The notes beneath the pieces are model-generated. The model was given only the letters and a program-made list of their open reading frames with translations. It was not told the origin of the DNA and searched no databases. This document shows positions 8,243 to 17,974 of a stretch of DNA of 39,432 nt, piece after piece. The stretch comes from Methylococcus sp. UBA6136. Lineage in GTDB: Bacteria > Pseudomonadota > Gammaproteobacteria > Methylococcales > Methylococcaceae. The stretch is taken from the NCBI GenBank assembly GCA_002423305.1, contig DIVI01000209.1:1-39432 (forward strand), given 5' to 3'. Position numbers and translations under genes: made by a program. The stretch's first letter is position 1; every line of letters starts with the position of its first letter.

Positions 8243-9505
8243 CTAGCTTCTGATGTGGCCGTCGCCCAGCACCACAAACTTCTGCGAGGTCAGCCCTTCA
8301 AGGCCGACCGGGCCGCGGGCATGCAGTTTGTCGGTGGAGATGCCGATTTCAGCTCCCAGGCCATATTCAAAGCCATCGGCAAACCGGGTCGAGGCATTGA
8401 CCATCACTGAGCTGGAATCAACTTCACGGAGAAACCGGCGGGCGCGTGAGTAATCCTCGGTCACGATGGATTCCGTATGTCCGGAGCTGTGCTGGTGAAT
8501 GTGATCCATGGCTTCGTCCATATCCGCCACAACACGCACCGAGAGAATGGGGGCCAGGTATTCGGTGTCCCAATCCTCCTGGGTGGCTGCCGAGGCTTCC
8601 GGGACGATTTCGCGGGTTTTCGGACAGCCGCGCAATTCAACGCCTTTTTCGATCAACTGTTTGGCGAGTTCCGGCAAAACGATGGGTGCGATGCGGCGGG
8701 CTACCAGCAGGGTTTCCATGGCATTGCAGACCCCGTAGCGCTGGGTCTTGGCATTGATGGCAATGCGCTGGGCTTTTTCCAGGTCGCAGTGGTCGTCAAT
8801 GTAGACATGGCAGATGCCATCCAGATGCTTGATGACCGGAATACGCGATTCCGCCATGATGCGCTCGATGAGTCCCTTGCCGCCTCGCGGCACGATGACG
8901 TCAATGAAGTTGTCGAGTTGCAGAAGTTCGCCCACGGCGGCCCTATCGGTGGTGGGAATCAGCTGCACGGCATCGGCGGGTAGTCCGACGGATTTGAGAC
9001 CGAAACGAATGCAGTCAGCGATGGCCTGATTGGAATGGATGGATTCCGAGCCGCCCCGCAGGATGCAGGCATTACCCGATTTCAGACAGAGCGCCGCCGC
9101 ATCGGCGGTGACGTTGGGGCGAGACTCATAAATGATGCCGACGACGCCGAGGGGCACCCGCATTTTGCCCACCTGGATACCGGAGGGGCGATAGGTCAGG
9201 TGGGTGATCTCACCGACCGGATCGGGCAGGGCGGCGACCTGTCGGACACCATCTGCCATGGCATTGATGCGGGCAAGCGTCAGCTCCAGACGTTCCAGCA
9301 TGGCGCTATCGATATGATTCTGGCGACCTGCTTCCAGATCCCGCTGATTTTCGCTGATCAGGATGGACGCACTGGCCTCCAGTGCCGCGGCGATGGCCAG
9401 TAGCGCCTGATTCTTGGCCCCCGTTTCGGCACGGCCTATAAGGCGGGCGGCGGTTCGGGCGTTTTCGCCCATGGTGCGCAAGGTGGATTTCATTGAGTCT
9501 GGCAT
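8243..9505 (-). CDS. proA: Glutamate-5-semialdehyde dehydrogenase ProA
   Basis: A 420-residue protein from the ATG at 9505; this matches the ProA length of about 417, whereas the reading frame stays open a further 71 codons into holA, which I take as non-coding. ATG 9493 is an alternative start. ProA reduces gamma-glutamyl phosphate to glutamate semialdehyde with NADPH in proline synthesis. Visible hallmarks are PLGVVGIIYESRPNVTADAA, ILRGGSESIHSNQAIA, VPRGGKGLIERI and the catalytic Cys260 in RYGVCNAMETLL, plus GLGAEIGISTDKLHARGPVGL near the C-terminus. The start lies 14 bases after holA; proB is not in the window. Confidence 0.95.
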   Translation of the reverse strand: MPDSMKSTLRTMGENARTAARLIGRAETGAKNQALLAIAAALEASASILISENQRDLEAGRQNHIDSAMLERLELTLARINAMADGVRQVAALPDPVGEITHLTYRPSGIQVGKMRVPLGVVGIIYESRPNVTADAAALCLKSGNACILRGGSESIHSNQAIADCIRFGLKSVGLPADAVQLIPTTDRAAVGELLQLDNFIDVIVPRGGKGLIERIMAESRIPVIKHLDGICHVYIDDHCDLEKAQRIAINAKTQRYGVCNAMETLLVARRIAPIVLPELAKQLIEKGVELRGCPKTREIVPEASAATQEDWDTEYLAPILSVRVVADMDEAMDHIHQHSSGHTESIVTEDYSRARRFLREVDSSSVMVNASTRFADGFEYGLGAEIGISTDKLHARGPVGLEGLTSQKFVVLGDGHIRS

Positions 9506-9519
9506 GTCAATTGTCCGGA

Positions 9520-10548
9520 TTAATGTCGAGTGCTGTTTGACGGTGACTGAGGCTTCATCAGGCTGATGCAAATAGCCAGCAAGGCGTCCCATTCGTCGCC
9601 AGACGCCATCCCCTTGATGATGCGGTCGGCCCGCCCGGAAAGCAGTATCGCCTCGTGAATCGTGCTCTGGTTCAGTCGCTGGAGGGCTTGGCTCATGGCG
9701 GCCTTTCGGCTGTCCCACAGGCGGTATTTGCCAAACAGGGATTCAGCCGATGCGCCCGCCTTGAGTTCCGACTTGATTGTGTTGATCAAGCGCAACTCCC
9801 GGGCCAGCGCCCAGAGCACCACGGCAGAGGCAATACCTTCGCCCCTCAGCCCCATGAGAACCCGAAATGCCTTGTTCATCTGGCCTCGCAACACCTGCTC
9901 GGTCAAGTCGAAGACATCGTAACGGGCGCTATCGGCCACCGACTTCAATATCTGATCATCGGTCAACTGACCGGTGCCATAAATAATATGCAGTTTTTCG
10001 ACTTCCTGTCCTGCTGCCAGCAAGTTCCCCTCAACGCGGGCCGCCAGGAGCCGCAGGCCGGATTGGTCGGCCAGGAGCCCGCGAGCATTCAGTCGTCCAT
10101 CCAGCCAGCGCAATAGCTTCTCGCCACTGAGTGGCCAAACCTGTATCACGATGCCGAGGCGTTCCATGGCCTGATACCAGCGGGCCTTTTGCTCAGCGGC
10201 TGTCAGCTTGGGCAGATTGACCAGCAGGATTGCGTCCTCCGGCGGCCGCTCCGCGAAATGGAGTAGCGCCTCGGCTCCCGGCTTGTCCGGTTTGGCAGGG
10301 AGGTGAATGTCCAGGATTCGAGGTTCTCCGAACAGGGAATAGGAGTCACTCGCCGCCCGAAAAGTCCCCCACTCGAAGTTCGTGTCTACGTGAAAGCGCT
10401 CACGACTGGCATAGCCATGCGATTTACCCGCCTGTCGGATTGCGTCGGCCGCCTCCATCAGTTGCAGAGGCTCGTCACCGCTCAGGACATAAGCCCGGGC
10501 CAAGGTGCCTTTGAGGTGTTGGCCGAGCTGTTCCGGGTAAAGCTTCAC
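9520..10548 (-). CDS. holA: DNA polymerase III delta subunit HolA
   Basis: A 342-residue protein matching HolA in length and in its opening (AYVLSGDEPLQLMEAADAIR), the start of the AAA+-like fold of the clamp-loader delta subunit. Other family-like parts are ILVNLPKLTAAEQKARWYQ and ARVEGNLLAAGQEVEKL, the latter well conserved in delta. Delta opens the beta sliding clamp during loading. The start overlaps the lptE stop (ATGA at 10545-10548), as is usual in leuS-lptE-holA operons. Confidence 0.94.
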   Translation of the reverse strand: MKLYPEQLGQHLKGTLARAYVLSGDEPLQLMEAADAIRQAGKSHGYASRERFHVDTNFEWGTFRAASDSYSLFGEPRILDIHLPAKPDKPGAEALLHFAERPPEDAILLVNLPKLTAAEQKARWYQAMERLGIVIQVWPLSGEKLLRWLDGRLNARGLLADQSGLRLLAARVEGNLLAAGQEVEKLHIIYGTGQLTDDQILKSVADSARYDVFDLTEQVLRGQMNKAFRVLMGLRGEGIASAVVLWALARELRLINTIKSELKAGASAESLFGKYRLWDSRKAAMSQALQRLNQSTIHEAILLSGRADRIIKGMASGDEWDALLAICISLMKPQSPSNSTRH

Positions 10549-11066
10549 GAGGGATTGGCGGGTTTGTCACGAAGCGTGAAGACGACCTGGCGAAGCAGGG
10601 TTTGCGCGGCTTCCATTTCCATCTCCCCGCGGATCTGGACTTCCTCGAGGCCCTGTCCCAATGGAGAGCCCTGCGTATTGAAGTATTCTCTTCTCACCAT
10701 GAGTTCCTTCTCGGGAATCAGGATGTCGCCTTTGGGGTTCTGAACCTCATAAATCACGCGGAAGGTGAGATCGAACATATTGGCGCGTCCGACTGCGCTT
10801 AATGTGATGGGGCGTCGCAAATGCCTGACCGTCGTGACATTGATGATTGCGCTGGCATCGCCGGGTTTGGCTGCCATGATGCCGCCCCCGGCAATCAATG
10901 ATTTGTTGAAGTCGCTGTAAAAGGAATTTCCTTTGGCGACGCCGGACAAAAACAGCGTTTTCTCCTGGGGAGAGCCGGGTATGTCGCCGCGCAGATGAAA
11001 GCCGCAACCCGCCAGAAGCAGGAGGCATATCGATAAGCTGCCGATGCGGAGATTGAATGGGTTCAT
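10545..11066 (-). CDS. lptE: LPS-assembly lipoprotein LptE
   Basis: A small lipoprotein (173 residues from ATG 11066; a TTG at 11072 would add two). The N-terminal signal ends in a lipobox, LLLAGCGFHLRG, whose Cys is lipidated; GFHLRG directly after it is the LptE signature. LptE plugs the LptD barrel and helps place lipopolysaccharide in the outer leaflet. The gene starts three bases after the leuS stop and overlaps holA by four bases, so the three are likely translated from one message. Confidence 0.92.
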   Translation of the reverse strand: MNPFNLRIGSLSICLLLLAGCGFHLRGDIPGSPQEKTLFLSGVAKGNSFYSDFNKSLIAGGGIMAAKPGDASAIINVTTVRHLRRPITLSAVGRANMFDLTFRVIYEVQNPKGDILIPEKELMVRREYFNTQGSPLGQGLEEVQIRGEMEMEAAQTLLRQVVFTLRDKPANPS

Positions 11067-11068
11067 GA

Positions 11069-13675
11069 TCAAACGACGATATTGACCAGTTTGCGGGGCA
11101 CAACGATCACCTTCCTGGCCGGTTTGCCTTCCATGAAACGCTGAACGTTCGCATCGGCCAGGGCGGCGGTCTGGATCAAGGCCTGATCGGCATCGACCGG
11201 CACAGTGATCTTGCCGCGCAGCTTGCCATTGACTTGCACGACCAGCTCGAGGGCGTCCTGCACCAGCGCGGTTTCGTCGTAACGGGGCCAGGTGGCGGTC
11301 GCCACTAGGCCGGGCTGGCCCAGCGCCTGCCAGAGTCGCTCGGCGATATGTGGCACGATCGGCGCCAGCATCAGCGTGACCAGTTCAAAGGCTTCCTGGC
11401 GCACGGCACGGCCAGTCTGGCTGGCATCCTCGAACCGGGCCAGCGCATTTAGCAATTCCATGTTGGCGGCGATCGCCGTGTTGAAGGTGAAGCGCCGACC
11501 CATGTCGTCGGTCACCTTGCGCAGGGTTTCGTGAACCTGGCGTCTCAGCGCTTTTTGACCATCGTCGAGTACGGTCGTGTCCAGCGCGGTCGCGGTGCCT
11601 TGATTGACGTGCTGGGCCACCTGTTTCCAGAGCCGTTTGAGGAAACGGAAGCCGCCTTCCACCCCGGAATCTGACCATTCCAGCGACTGCTCGGGCGGGG
11701 CCGCGAACATGGTGAACAGCCGCACCGTGTCTGCGCCATAACGGCTCACCAGGTGCTCCGGATCCACGCCGTTGTTCTTGGATTTGGACATCTTTTCGAT
11801 GCCGCCCACCTTCACGGGCTGACCATCGGTTTTCAGCAGGGCGCCAGTGATGCGGCCCTTGTCATCGGTGCTGATATCGACTTCCGTTGGTCCCACATAG
11901 GCCTTCTTGCCATGCTCCTCGCGATAGAAGGTCGGGGCTACGACCATGCCCTGGGTCAGCAGATTTGCAAAGGGCTCGTCGCACTGGACCAGACCGGCAT
12001 CGCGCAGCAGCTTGTGATAGAAGCGCGAATAGAGAAGATGCAAGATGGCATGTTCGATGCCGCCGATGTACTGATCGACCGGCAGCCAGTAGTTGGCGCG
12101 CTCATCGAGCATGGCCTGATCGTTGTCGGCGCTGGTATAGCGGGCGAAGTACCAGGACGACTCCATGAAGGTGTCGAAGGTATCGGTCTCGCGCCGGGCC
12201 TGCTTGCCGCAGCAGGGACAGTCGACATGGACGAAGCTATCCAGCTTGGCCAGCGGCGAGCCGATGCCGGTGATGTCGACATCCTTGGGCAGCATGACCG
12301 GCAGTTGATCATCCGGGACCGGCATCGTGCCGCAGTCGTCACAATAAATGACCGGCACCGGGCAGCCCCAGTAGCGCTGGCGGGAGACGCCCCAATCGCG
12401 CAGGCGGAAATTGGTCTGTTTCTCGCCAAGGTCCTTGGCCTGGAGGTCGGCGGCAATGGCGTCGACCGCCTCGACATGGTTCAAGCCATCGTAGGGACCG
12501 GAATTGACGCAAATGCCGACGGTCTTGTCGCCATACCAGTCCTGCCAGCGATCCATTGTGAACGGTGATTCGCCTTGGTCGCTGGACTGAATGACCTGGC
12601 GGATATCGAGTCCGTATGTGTGAGCGAAATGAAAGTCGCGTTCGTCATGCGCCGGCACGGCCATCACGGCGCCTTCGCCATAGCTCATCAGGACATAGTT
12701 GCCGACCCAGACCGGCACGGCCTTGCCGGTCAGCGGATGCGTCACCGTGATGCCGGTGTTCATGCCCTTCTTTTCCATCGTGGCGACATCGGCCTCGGCG
12801 GTGCCGCTCTGTTCGCATTCCTTGATGAATTTGGCCAGGGCCGGGTTGGTTTTGGCCGCATGGGTTGCGAGCGGATGTTCCGGTGCTACCGCGCAAAAGG
12901 TGACGCCCATGATGGTGTCGGCGCGGGTGGTGTAGACCCAGAGTTTGCCCTCCGCGCCATCCAGCGTGTAAGGAAAGGCGAACCGCACCCCGTGACTCTT
13001 GCCGATCCAGTTGGCCTGCATGGTACGGACCTGTTCCGGCCAGCCCTTCAATTGGTCAAGCTCGGCCAGCAGTTCTTCGGCATAGGCGGTGATCTTCATG
13101 AACCACTGCGAAATTTCCTTGCGCACCACCGGTGTATCGCACCGCCAGCAGCAGCCCTCAATGACCTGTTCATTGGCCAGTACTGTGTTGTCATGCGGGC
13201 ACCAGTTGACCGGCGAGGTCTTCTTGTAGACGAGGCCTTTTTCCAGCAGGCGCAGGAAGAACCATTGTTCCCAACGATAGTATTCAGGAGAGCAGGTGGC
13301 GACCTCGCGCTGCCAGTCATAGCCGAAGCCCAGCTCCTTGAGCTGCTGCTTCATATAGGCGATGTTCTCGTAGGTCCAGTCTCCCGGGGGTACGCCTTTG
13401 CTCATGGCGGCGTTTTCGGCAGGCAGGCCGAAAGCATCCCAGCCCATCGGTTGCAGAACGTTCTTTCCCAGCATGCGCTGATAGCGCGCCATGACATCGC
13501 CAATGGTGTAATTCCGCACATGCCCCATGTGCAGCCGACCGCTGGGATAGGGGAACATCGACAGGCAGTAATACTTTTCCCGGGTCGTATCCTCCGCCGC
13601 ACGGAAGACGCCGGCCTCCTCCCACAGGCGCTGGGTTTGAGCTTCGATCTCGGCAGGCTGGTAAATGTCTTGCAT
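11069..13675 (-). CDS. leuS: Leucyl-tRNA synthetase LeuS
   Basis: An 868-residue class I aminoacyl-tRNA synthetase of normal LeuRS length. The HIGH motif reads HMGH (residues 49-52, within PYPSGRLHMGHVRNY), and KMSKS is at residues 628-632. A Cys pair region (VNWCPHDNTVLANEQV, then CCWRCDTPV) and the editing domain (TTRADTIMGVTFCAVAPEHPLA, a typical editing-pocket sequence) lie between them. It is the first gene of the minus-strand operon leuS-lptE-holA-proA-nadD and diverges from tpm. Confidence 0.98.
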   Translation of the reverse strand: MQDIYQPAEIEAQTQRLWEEAGVFRAAEDTTREKYYCLSMFPYPSGRLHMGHVRNYTIGDVMARYQRMLGKNVLQPMGWDAFGLPAENAAMSKGVPPGDWTYENIAYMKQQLKELGFGYDWQREVATCSPEYYRWEQWFFLRLLEKGLVYKKTSPVNWCPHDNTVLANEQVIEGCCWRCDTPVVRKEISQWFMKITAYAEELLAELDQLKGWPEQVRTMQANWIGKSHGVRFAFPYTLDGAEGKLWVYTTRADTIMGVTFCAVAPEHPLATHAAKTNPALAKFIKECEQSGTAEADVATMEKKGMNTGITVTHPLTGKAVPVWVGNYVLMSYGEGAVMAVPAHDERDFHFAHTYGLDIRQVIQSSDQGESPFTMDRWQDWYGDKTVGICVNSGPYDGLNHVEAVDAIAADLQAKDLGEKQTNFRLRDWGVSRQRYWGCPVPVIYCDDCGTMPVPDDQLPVMLPKDVDITGIGSPLAKLDSFVHVDCPCCGKQARRETDTFDTFMESSWYFARYTSADNDQAMLDERANYWLPVDQYIGGIEHAILHLLYSRFYHKLLRDAGLVQCDEPFANLLTQGMVVAPTFYREEHGKKAYVGPTEVDISTDDKGRITGALLKTDGQPVKVGGIEKMSKSKNNGVDPEHLVSRYGADTVRLFTMFAAPPEQSLEWSDSGVEGGFRFLKRLWKQVAQHVNQGTATALDTTVLDDGQKALRRQVHETLRKVTDDMGRRFTFNTAIAANMELLNALARFEDASQTGRAVRQEAFELVTLMLAPIVPHIAERLWQALGQPGLVATATWPRYDETALVQDALELVVQVNGKLRGKITVPVDADQALIQTAALADANVQRFMEGKPARKVIVVPRKLVNIVV

Positions 13676-13804
13676 ACGGGCGGTCAGGCGGCGGAATATA
13701 AAGGGTGAAGCATACTAAAGGCGGGGCAGAGCGGGCAATGACCAACATCCGGTTGGCCGGGGCGGTGCAGGCTCCACACAACCACCAAAAGCAGCGAAGA
13801 GGCC

Positions 13805-14479
13805 ATGGACGCAAAATTCTGGATCGAAAAGTGGGAACAGCAGCAGATTGGGTTCCATCTGCCGATGGCACACCCGATGCTGGCCAGTCACTGGTCGGCG
13901 CTTGGCGTTGAACGGGATGCTCATGTCCTGGTCCCGCTTTGCGGGAAAACTCTCGACCTGGTTTATTTGATGAGCCAAGGCTGTCATGTGACTGGGGTTG
14001 AGCTCAGCCCCATCGCTATTCGTCAATTTCTGGATGAACAGGCTTTGCAGGCGGACTCGATCGATATCGATGGCATGCCGGTGGCTACCGTCGATGGACT
14101 GCGTCTGATCGAGGGTGATTTCTTTCGGTTGAGCCCACAAGCCCTCGGTAGCGTCGATGCCGTTTACGACCGGGCTGCCCTCATCGCCATGCCGCCGGAT
14201 CAACAGGAACGCTATGCGCAGCAGCTGCTTGCGCTGACGTCTGTCTCTGTGCCTATCCTGCTGGTCACGCTGGACTATGACCCGAGCGAAATGTCTGGCC
14301 CGCCCTTCGCCACTCCGAGGGAGCAGGTCATGCGCCTGTTCGAGGAACGCTATGAGGTTGATTTGCTGGAACGGCTGGATGTGCTGGCCGATAACCCGGC
14401 TTTAGAGGGTCGGGGACTGACCGGCTTGACCGAAACCGCCTGGCACCTCAAGCCGCGTCAACCAAAGCCTAAGAACTGA
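13805..14479 (+). CDS. tpm: Thiopurine S-methyltransferase family protein
   Basis: A 224-residue SAM-dependent methyltransferase. The opening FWIEKWEQQQIGFHLP followed by VLVPLCGKTLDLVYLMSQG (SAM-binding loop) and GVELSPIAIRQF is the bacterial TPMT pattern; YDRAALIAMPP continues it. Bacterial TPMTs methylate thiopurines in vitro, and some methylate selenium or tellurium compounds; the physiological substrate here is unknown. It diverges from leuS across 129 bases and is followed by hemC after 40 bases, so it could share a transcript with the hem genes. Confidence 0.92.
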   Translation: MDAKFWIEKWEQQQIGFHLPMAHPMLASHWSALGVERDAHVLVPLCGKTLDLVYLMSQGCHVTGVELSPIAIRQFLDEQALQADSIDIDGMPVATVDGLRLIEGDFFRLSPQALGSVDAVYDRAALIAMPPDQQERYAQQLLALTSVSVPILLVTLDYDPSEMSGPPFATPREQVMRLFEERYEVDLLERLDVLADNPALEGRGLTGLTETAWHLKPRQPKPKN

Positions 14480-14519
14480 TCTGATAAACTTCGGCTTATT
14501 TGATCGGAAACCGCTGATC

Positions 14520-15449
14520 GTGCAAAAAACCCTCAGGATCGCTACCCGTAAAAGCCCCCTGGCTCTCTGGCAGGCCGAACATGTGGCGGCCCGTTTGCAG
14601 GCGGCGCATCCGGGGCTGCAGGTTGAACTGGTCAAAATGGTGACCCGAGGCGACAAGATACTCGACGCGCCGTTGGCCAAGGTCGGTGGCAAGGGCTTGT
14701 TCGTCAAGGAGTTGGAGCAGGGGATCCTGGAGGGAACCGCCGATATCGCCGTCCATTCCATGAAGGATGTGCCGGCCGAGTTGCCGGAAGGCTTGCATCT
14801 CTCAGCCATTCTGACCCGGGAAGATCCTCGGGATGCACTCGTCTCGAGAAAATACACTCATCTGGCTGCATTGCCGGCCAACGCCCGCATTGGCACCGCC
14901 AGTTTGCGCCGGCAGTCCCAACTCAAACTTCGGCTGCCCGGGTGCCATATCACCAGCTTGCGGGGTAACGTCGGCACCCGGCTGGAGAAATTGGAGACGG
15001 AAAATCTGGACGCGATCATGCTCGCAGCAGCGGGTCTGATTCGACTCGGGCTGGCTGATCGTATTACCGAGGTGCTCTCGCCCGATGACAGCCTTCCCGC
15101 CGTGGGTCAGGGCGCCATCGGGGTGGAGTGTCGTCAGGACGATCCGTGCATCAACCAATGGCTGGCCGCGCTGCATGACCCGGACACGGCCGATTGCGTG
15201 ACGGCAGAGCGGGGCTTCAATCATCGGCTGAATGGCGGTTGTCAGGTGCCGATTGCGGGTTATGCCGAACTGCAGGGAGACCAAATTCGCTTGCGTGGAC
15301 TCGTGGCCAGTCCGGATGGACGGGCCCAGGTGCGGGGCCAAGTCGAAGGTCACCGGACGGAGGCTGTGGCGCTGGGCGTTCGTCTGGCCGAACGACTCCT
15401 GTCTCAGGGGGCTGACCGCATTCTGCGCGATTTCTACGAGCCCGAATGA
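14520..15449 (+). CDS. hemC: Porphobilinogen deaminase HemC
   Basis: A 309-residue hydroxymethylbilane synthase, starting at a GTG that places the first beta strand (LRIATRKSPLALWQA) right at the N-terminus. It polymerises four porphobilinogens on a dipyrromethane cofactor bound to Cys241, seen in NGGCQVPIAGYA. Other active-site parts are VHSMKDVPAELPEGL and IGTASLRRQSQL, with the Arg residues that bind the growing chain. It is the first gene of the tetrapyrrole cluster and overlaps hemDX by ATGA. Confidence 0.97.
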   Translation: MQKTLRIATRKSPLALWQAEHVAARLQAAHPGLQVELVKMVTRGDKILDAPLAKVGGKGLFVKELEQGILEGTADIAVHSMKDVPAELPEGLHLSAILTREDPRDALVSRKYTHLAALPANARIGTASLRRQSQLKLRLPGCHITSLRGNVGTRLEKLETENLDAIMLAAAGLIRLGLADRITEVLSPDDSLPAVGQGAIGVECRQDDPCINQWLAALHDPDTADCVTAERGFNHRLNGGCQVPIAGYAELQGDQIRLRGLVASPDGRAQVRGQVEGHRTEAVALGVRLAERLLSQGADRILRDFYEPE

Positions 15450-17974
15450 TCGGTAACGCAATGGCCCCACTGTCTGGAATGACCGTGCTGGTGACCCGGC
15501 CCGATGGACAGGCTGACGGTCTGGCGCACCTCATTAATGAGGCGGGAGGTCAAGCTGTGTTAGCGCCTTTGCTGAGTATCGCCCCCCCCCTGAATCCATC
15601 CACAGCCAAGTCACTGCTGAATGCGGCCGAACCCTGGGACTGGCTGATTTTTATCAGTGCCAACGCGGTGCGCGGTGTGCTGGGTGTCGATGGCTGGATG
15701 GGACCCGTTGCCGGTGCTACCCGTCTCGCCGCTGTCGGCGAGGCGACGGCGACTGCCCTCGCCGAGGCTGGTTTGACTGTCGATCTGGTGCCCTATCCGC
15801 AATTCAACAGTGAAGCTTTGCTGGCTGATCCTCGCATGGTCCAGGTGGCCGGTCAGCGGGTGCTGATTGTGCGAGGCGAAGGTGGGCGGGAACATCTGGC
15901 CGAGACACTCCGTGAGCGAGGCGCCGATGTCGCCTATGCCGAAGTGTACCGCCGTGTTCCGGTGTCGATAGAGGCGTTTTCGTCCAGTCGCAACCTTTGG
16001 CAAGAGGCCAATTTTGATGCCGTGGTCGTGACCAGCGGCGAGGCGCTGGCGCACTTGACCGGGTTGCTGCGGGAGATGGGGCTTGATAGTCACCCTCGGC
16101 CGGTGCTGGTAGTGCCGAGCGAGCGCATTGCGAATCAGGCGGCGGAACAGGGTTGGCCTGGGATCTTGATCGCGGAACAGGCCAGCGACGAGGGCATCGT
16201 GCAAGCCATCAAGCAGTTGGCCCATGCCCGCAAAACCGGACTAGGCCCCTTGGCCGTTGCGCCGATTGAACCTGCCTCCAATCCGCCCGAATCCGAAATA
16301 GTAATCGCCCCTGCCGATGCGCCCATCGAGCGCCAGGCAGTCAACACCGAACCAGATCAAGATCAAGATGGGGATAAGCCATTGACTAATGAGGAAAAAG
16401 AGATTCAGTCCGAGGAGGATCCCTCGACCGTTCAGGAACCTGTAACTCCTGATAAAGTCCAGCCCCCCAAGAAATCCCGTAGCCTGGCCTGGGTCGGCTA
16501 CATGGTGTTATCAGGCGTGATTGTACTGGCGGCAGGGGGATGGTTCCTGTTGCAGGAACTGCGCTCAAGTCAGGAGGGGCTCGGCGGACAGATCACTGAC
16601 AAAACTCACCAGGTCCAGGAGGTCACCCACCAGATCAGCTCGGTTCAGTCAGAGATTGCCGCCCTGCACTCGCAGGTGGCGACGTTGCAAAGCCAGCTGT
16701 TTGGGAATGACGCCAAGATTGAAAGACGCCTCGGCGATCAGGTCGAACAGATCGAGGCGAAACTGAGCTCTACCCGTGGCGATCTGGCAAACGCCATGCA
16801 GCAGATTCAGAGACAGCTGAACAGAACCCGTGGCGACCTGTTGATCACCGATGCGGAATATCTTTTGAGTGTTGCCAACCAGAAGTTGAATCTGGTCGGG
16901 GATGTCAAGTCCGTTCTCGCGGCCATGGAGGCGGCCGATCAGCGATTGCATGAGAGCGCTGATCCCGCCGTATATAAGGTGCGTGAATCGCTGGCGGAGG
17001 AAATGGCGGCTGTTCGCAAGATTCAGGCGCCCGACTTGGTCGGGCTCTCCTCCCAGTTGATCGCGCTGGAGAAAAAAGTCCCTGCACTGCCCCTGCTCTT
17101 GCCTCACGCCGGAACCGTCAAGCAACACGAAAAAGCAAAGGAAGAGCAGCAATCCAAGGCGGATGAACAAGGCCAGGAGGAGCAGGGCGATGCCTTCGAC
17201 AGTGCCCTGCGGGGTTTCAAGGATCTGGTCACCGTGCGCCGCACCGATCAACCGGTCGAGGCCTTGCTGGCCCCAGAACAGGTAGAAGTGTTGCGGCAAT
17301 TGCTACTGCTCAAGCTGGAGTCATCGAGGGCTGCGTTGCTGCGAAATGACGAACAGCTTTACCGAGACAGTCTGGCGACGGCCACCGATTGGATTGGTCA
17401 GCATTTCGACACGGCTGCCGCCGAAACCAAATCCATGCTGGATGCGCTGAATTCGCTGGCTGATCGCTCCTTCTCGGTGGCTTACCCCGATATCAGCAAA
17501 TCCATGATCATGCTGCAGAATATCGAGAAACTGAGGCTGGAGGCCGAAGAAGCCGTGATGCGCGGCAAGCCGCATGACGAAGTCAAAGGAACGACGGCAC
17601 CGGCAAGCCCTGAACCAGCGGCTGTGGCCCCCGTTCCAATACCTGAGGTTGTCGAGCCGCCCGCCGGCAAGGACACAAATGGCAAAAAGTCCGAAAAAAC
17701 GGCGCCCGGTAAAAAAGGGAAAGGCATCCCGAAAGCAGAATCCCCTATGCCGGAGCCAAGCCCGGAAACCCCCGCCGTCGAGACGTCGCCTGCCAATCTG
17801 TCCCCGGCAGAAGCCGGCCCAGTCCCTGTAGCTGAGCCTGCCAAGGAGGCCACGCCCGAGCCGACGCCGGACGGTTCGCCTGTCTCGGAGTCGGAACCCG
17901 CGCTGCCCGTCGCCGCCCCGTCGCCTTCCCTGCCTGAGGCCAAACCCATCGATGACTCCGGAGAGCGGTTGTGA
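15446..17974 (+). CDS. hemDX: Fused uroporphyrinogen-III synthase / HemX membrane protein
   Basis: An 842-residue fusion. Residues 1 to about 260 are HemD, which closes hydroxymethylbilane into uroporphyrinogen III (opening VLVTRPDGQADGLAHLI, later VVVTSGEALAHL). An acidic, Pro-rich linker to about residue 345 leads into one membrane segment (about 349-368) and then a HemX domain with an alternating Gln-rich coiled coil and the helical core (LLITDAEYLLSVANQKLNL is typical HemX). The last 120 residues or so are rich in Pro, Ala, Glu and Lys and probably disordered; by HemX topology they should be periplasmic. I see no frameshift or stop between the two parts. It overlaps hemC (ATGA) and hemY (GTGA). 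Confidence 0.92.
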   Translation: MIGNAMAPLSGMTVLVTRPDGQADGLAHLINEAGGQAVLAPLLSIAPPLNPSTAKSLLNAAEPWDWLIFISANAVRGVLGVDGWMGPVAGATRLAAVGEATATALAEAGLTVDLVPYPQFNSEALLADPRMVQVAGQRVLIVRGEGGREHLAETLRERGADVAYAEVYRRVPVSIEAFSSSRNLWQEANFDAVVVTSGEALAHLTGLLREMGLDSHPRPVLVVPSERIANQAAEQGWPGILIAEQASDEGIVQAIKQLAHARKTGLGPLAVAPIEPASNPPESEIVIAPADAPIERQAVNTEPDQDQDGDKPLTNEEKEIQSEEDPSTVQEPVTPDKVQPPKKSRSLAWVGYMVLSGVIVLAAGGWFLLQELRSSQEGLGGQITDKTHQVQEVTHQISSVQSEIAALHSQVATLQSQLFGNDAKIERRLGDQVEQIEAKLSSTRGDLANAMQQIQRQLNRTRGDLLITDAEYLLSVANQKLNLVGDVKSVLAAMEAADQRLHESADPAVYKVRESLAEEMAAVRKIQAPDLVGLSSQLIALEKKVPALPLLLPHAGTVKQHEKAKEEQQSKADEQGQEEQGDAFDSALRGFKDLVTVRRTDQPVEALLAPEQVEVLRQLLLLKLESSRAALLRNDEQLYRDSLATATDWIGQHFDTAAAETKSMLDALNSLADRSFSVAYPDISKSMIMLQNIEKLRLEAEEAVMRGKPHDEVKGTTAPASPEPAAVAPVPIPEVVEPPAGKDTNGKKSEKTAPGKKGKGIPKAESPMPEPSPETPAVETSPANLSPAEAGPVPVAEPAKEATPEPTPDGSPVSESEPALPVAAPSPSLPEAKPIDDSGERL

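Noticed and set aside
9506..9718. Extension of proA by 71 codons upstream
   Set aside because: The extra part overlaps holA, lacks family resemblance, and ATG 9505 gives the standard ProA length.
12575..13708. Long open frame on the plus strand (377 codons) opposite leuS
   Set aside because: It lies wholly antisense to a clear leucyl-tRNA synthetase with all motifs. Long antisense frames are common in high-G+C genes, and the product has no recognisable motif.
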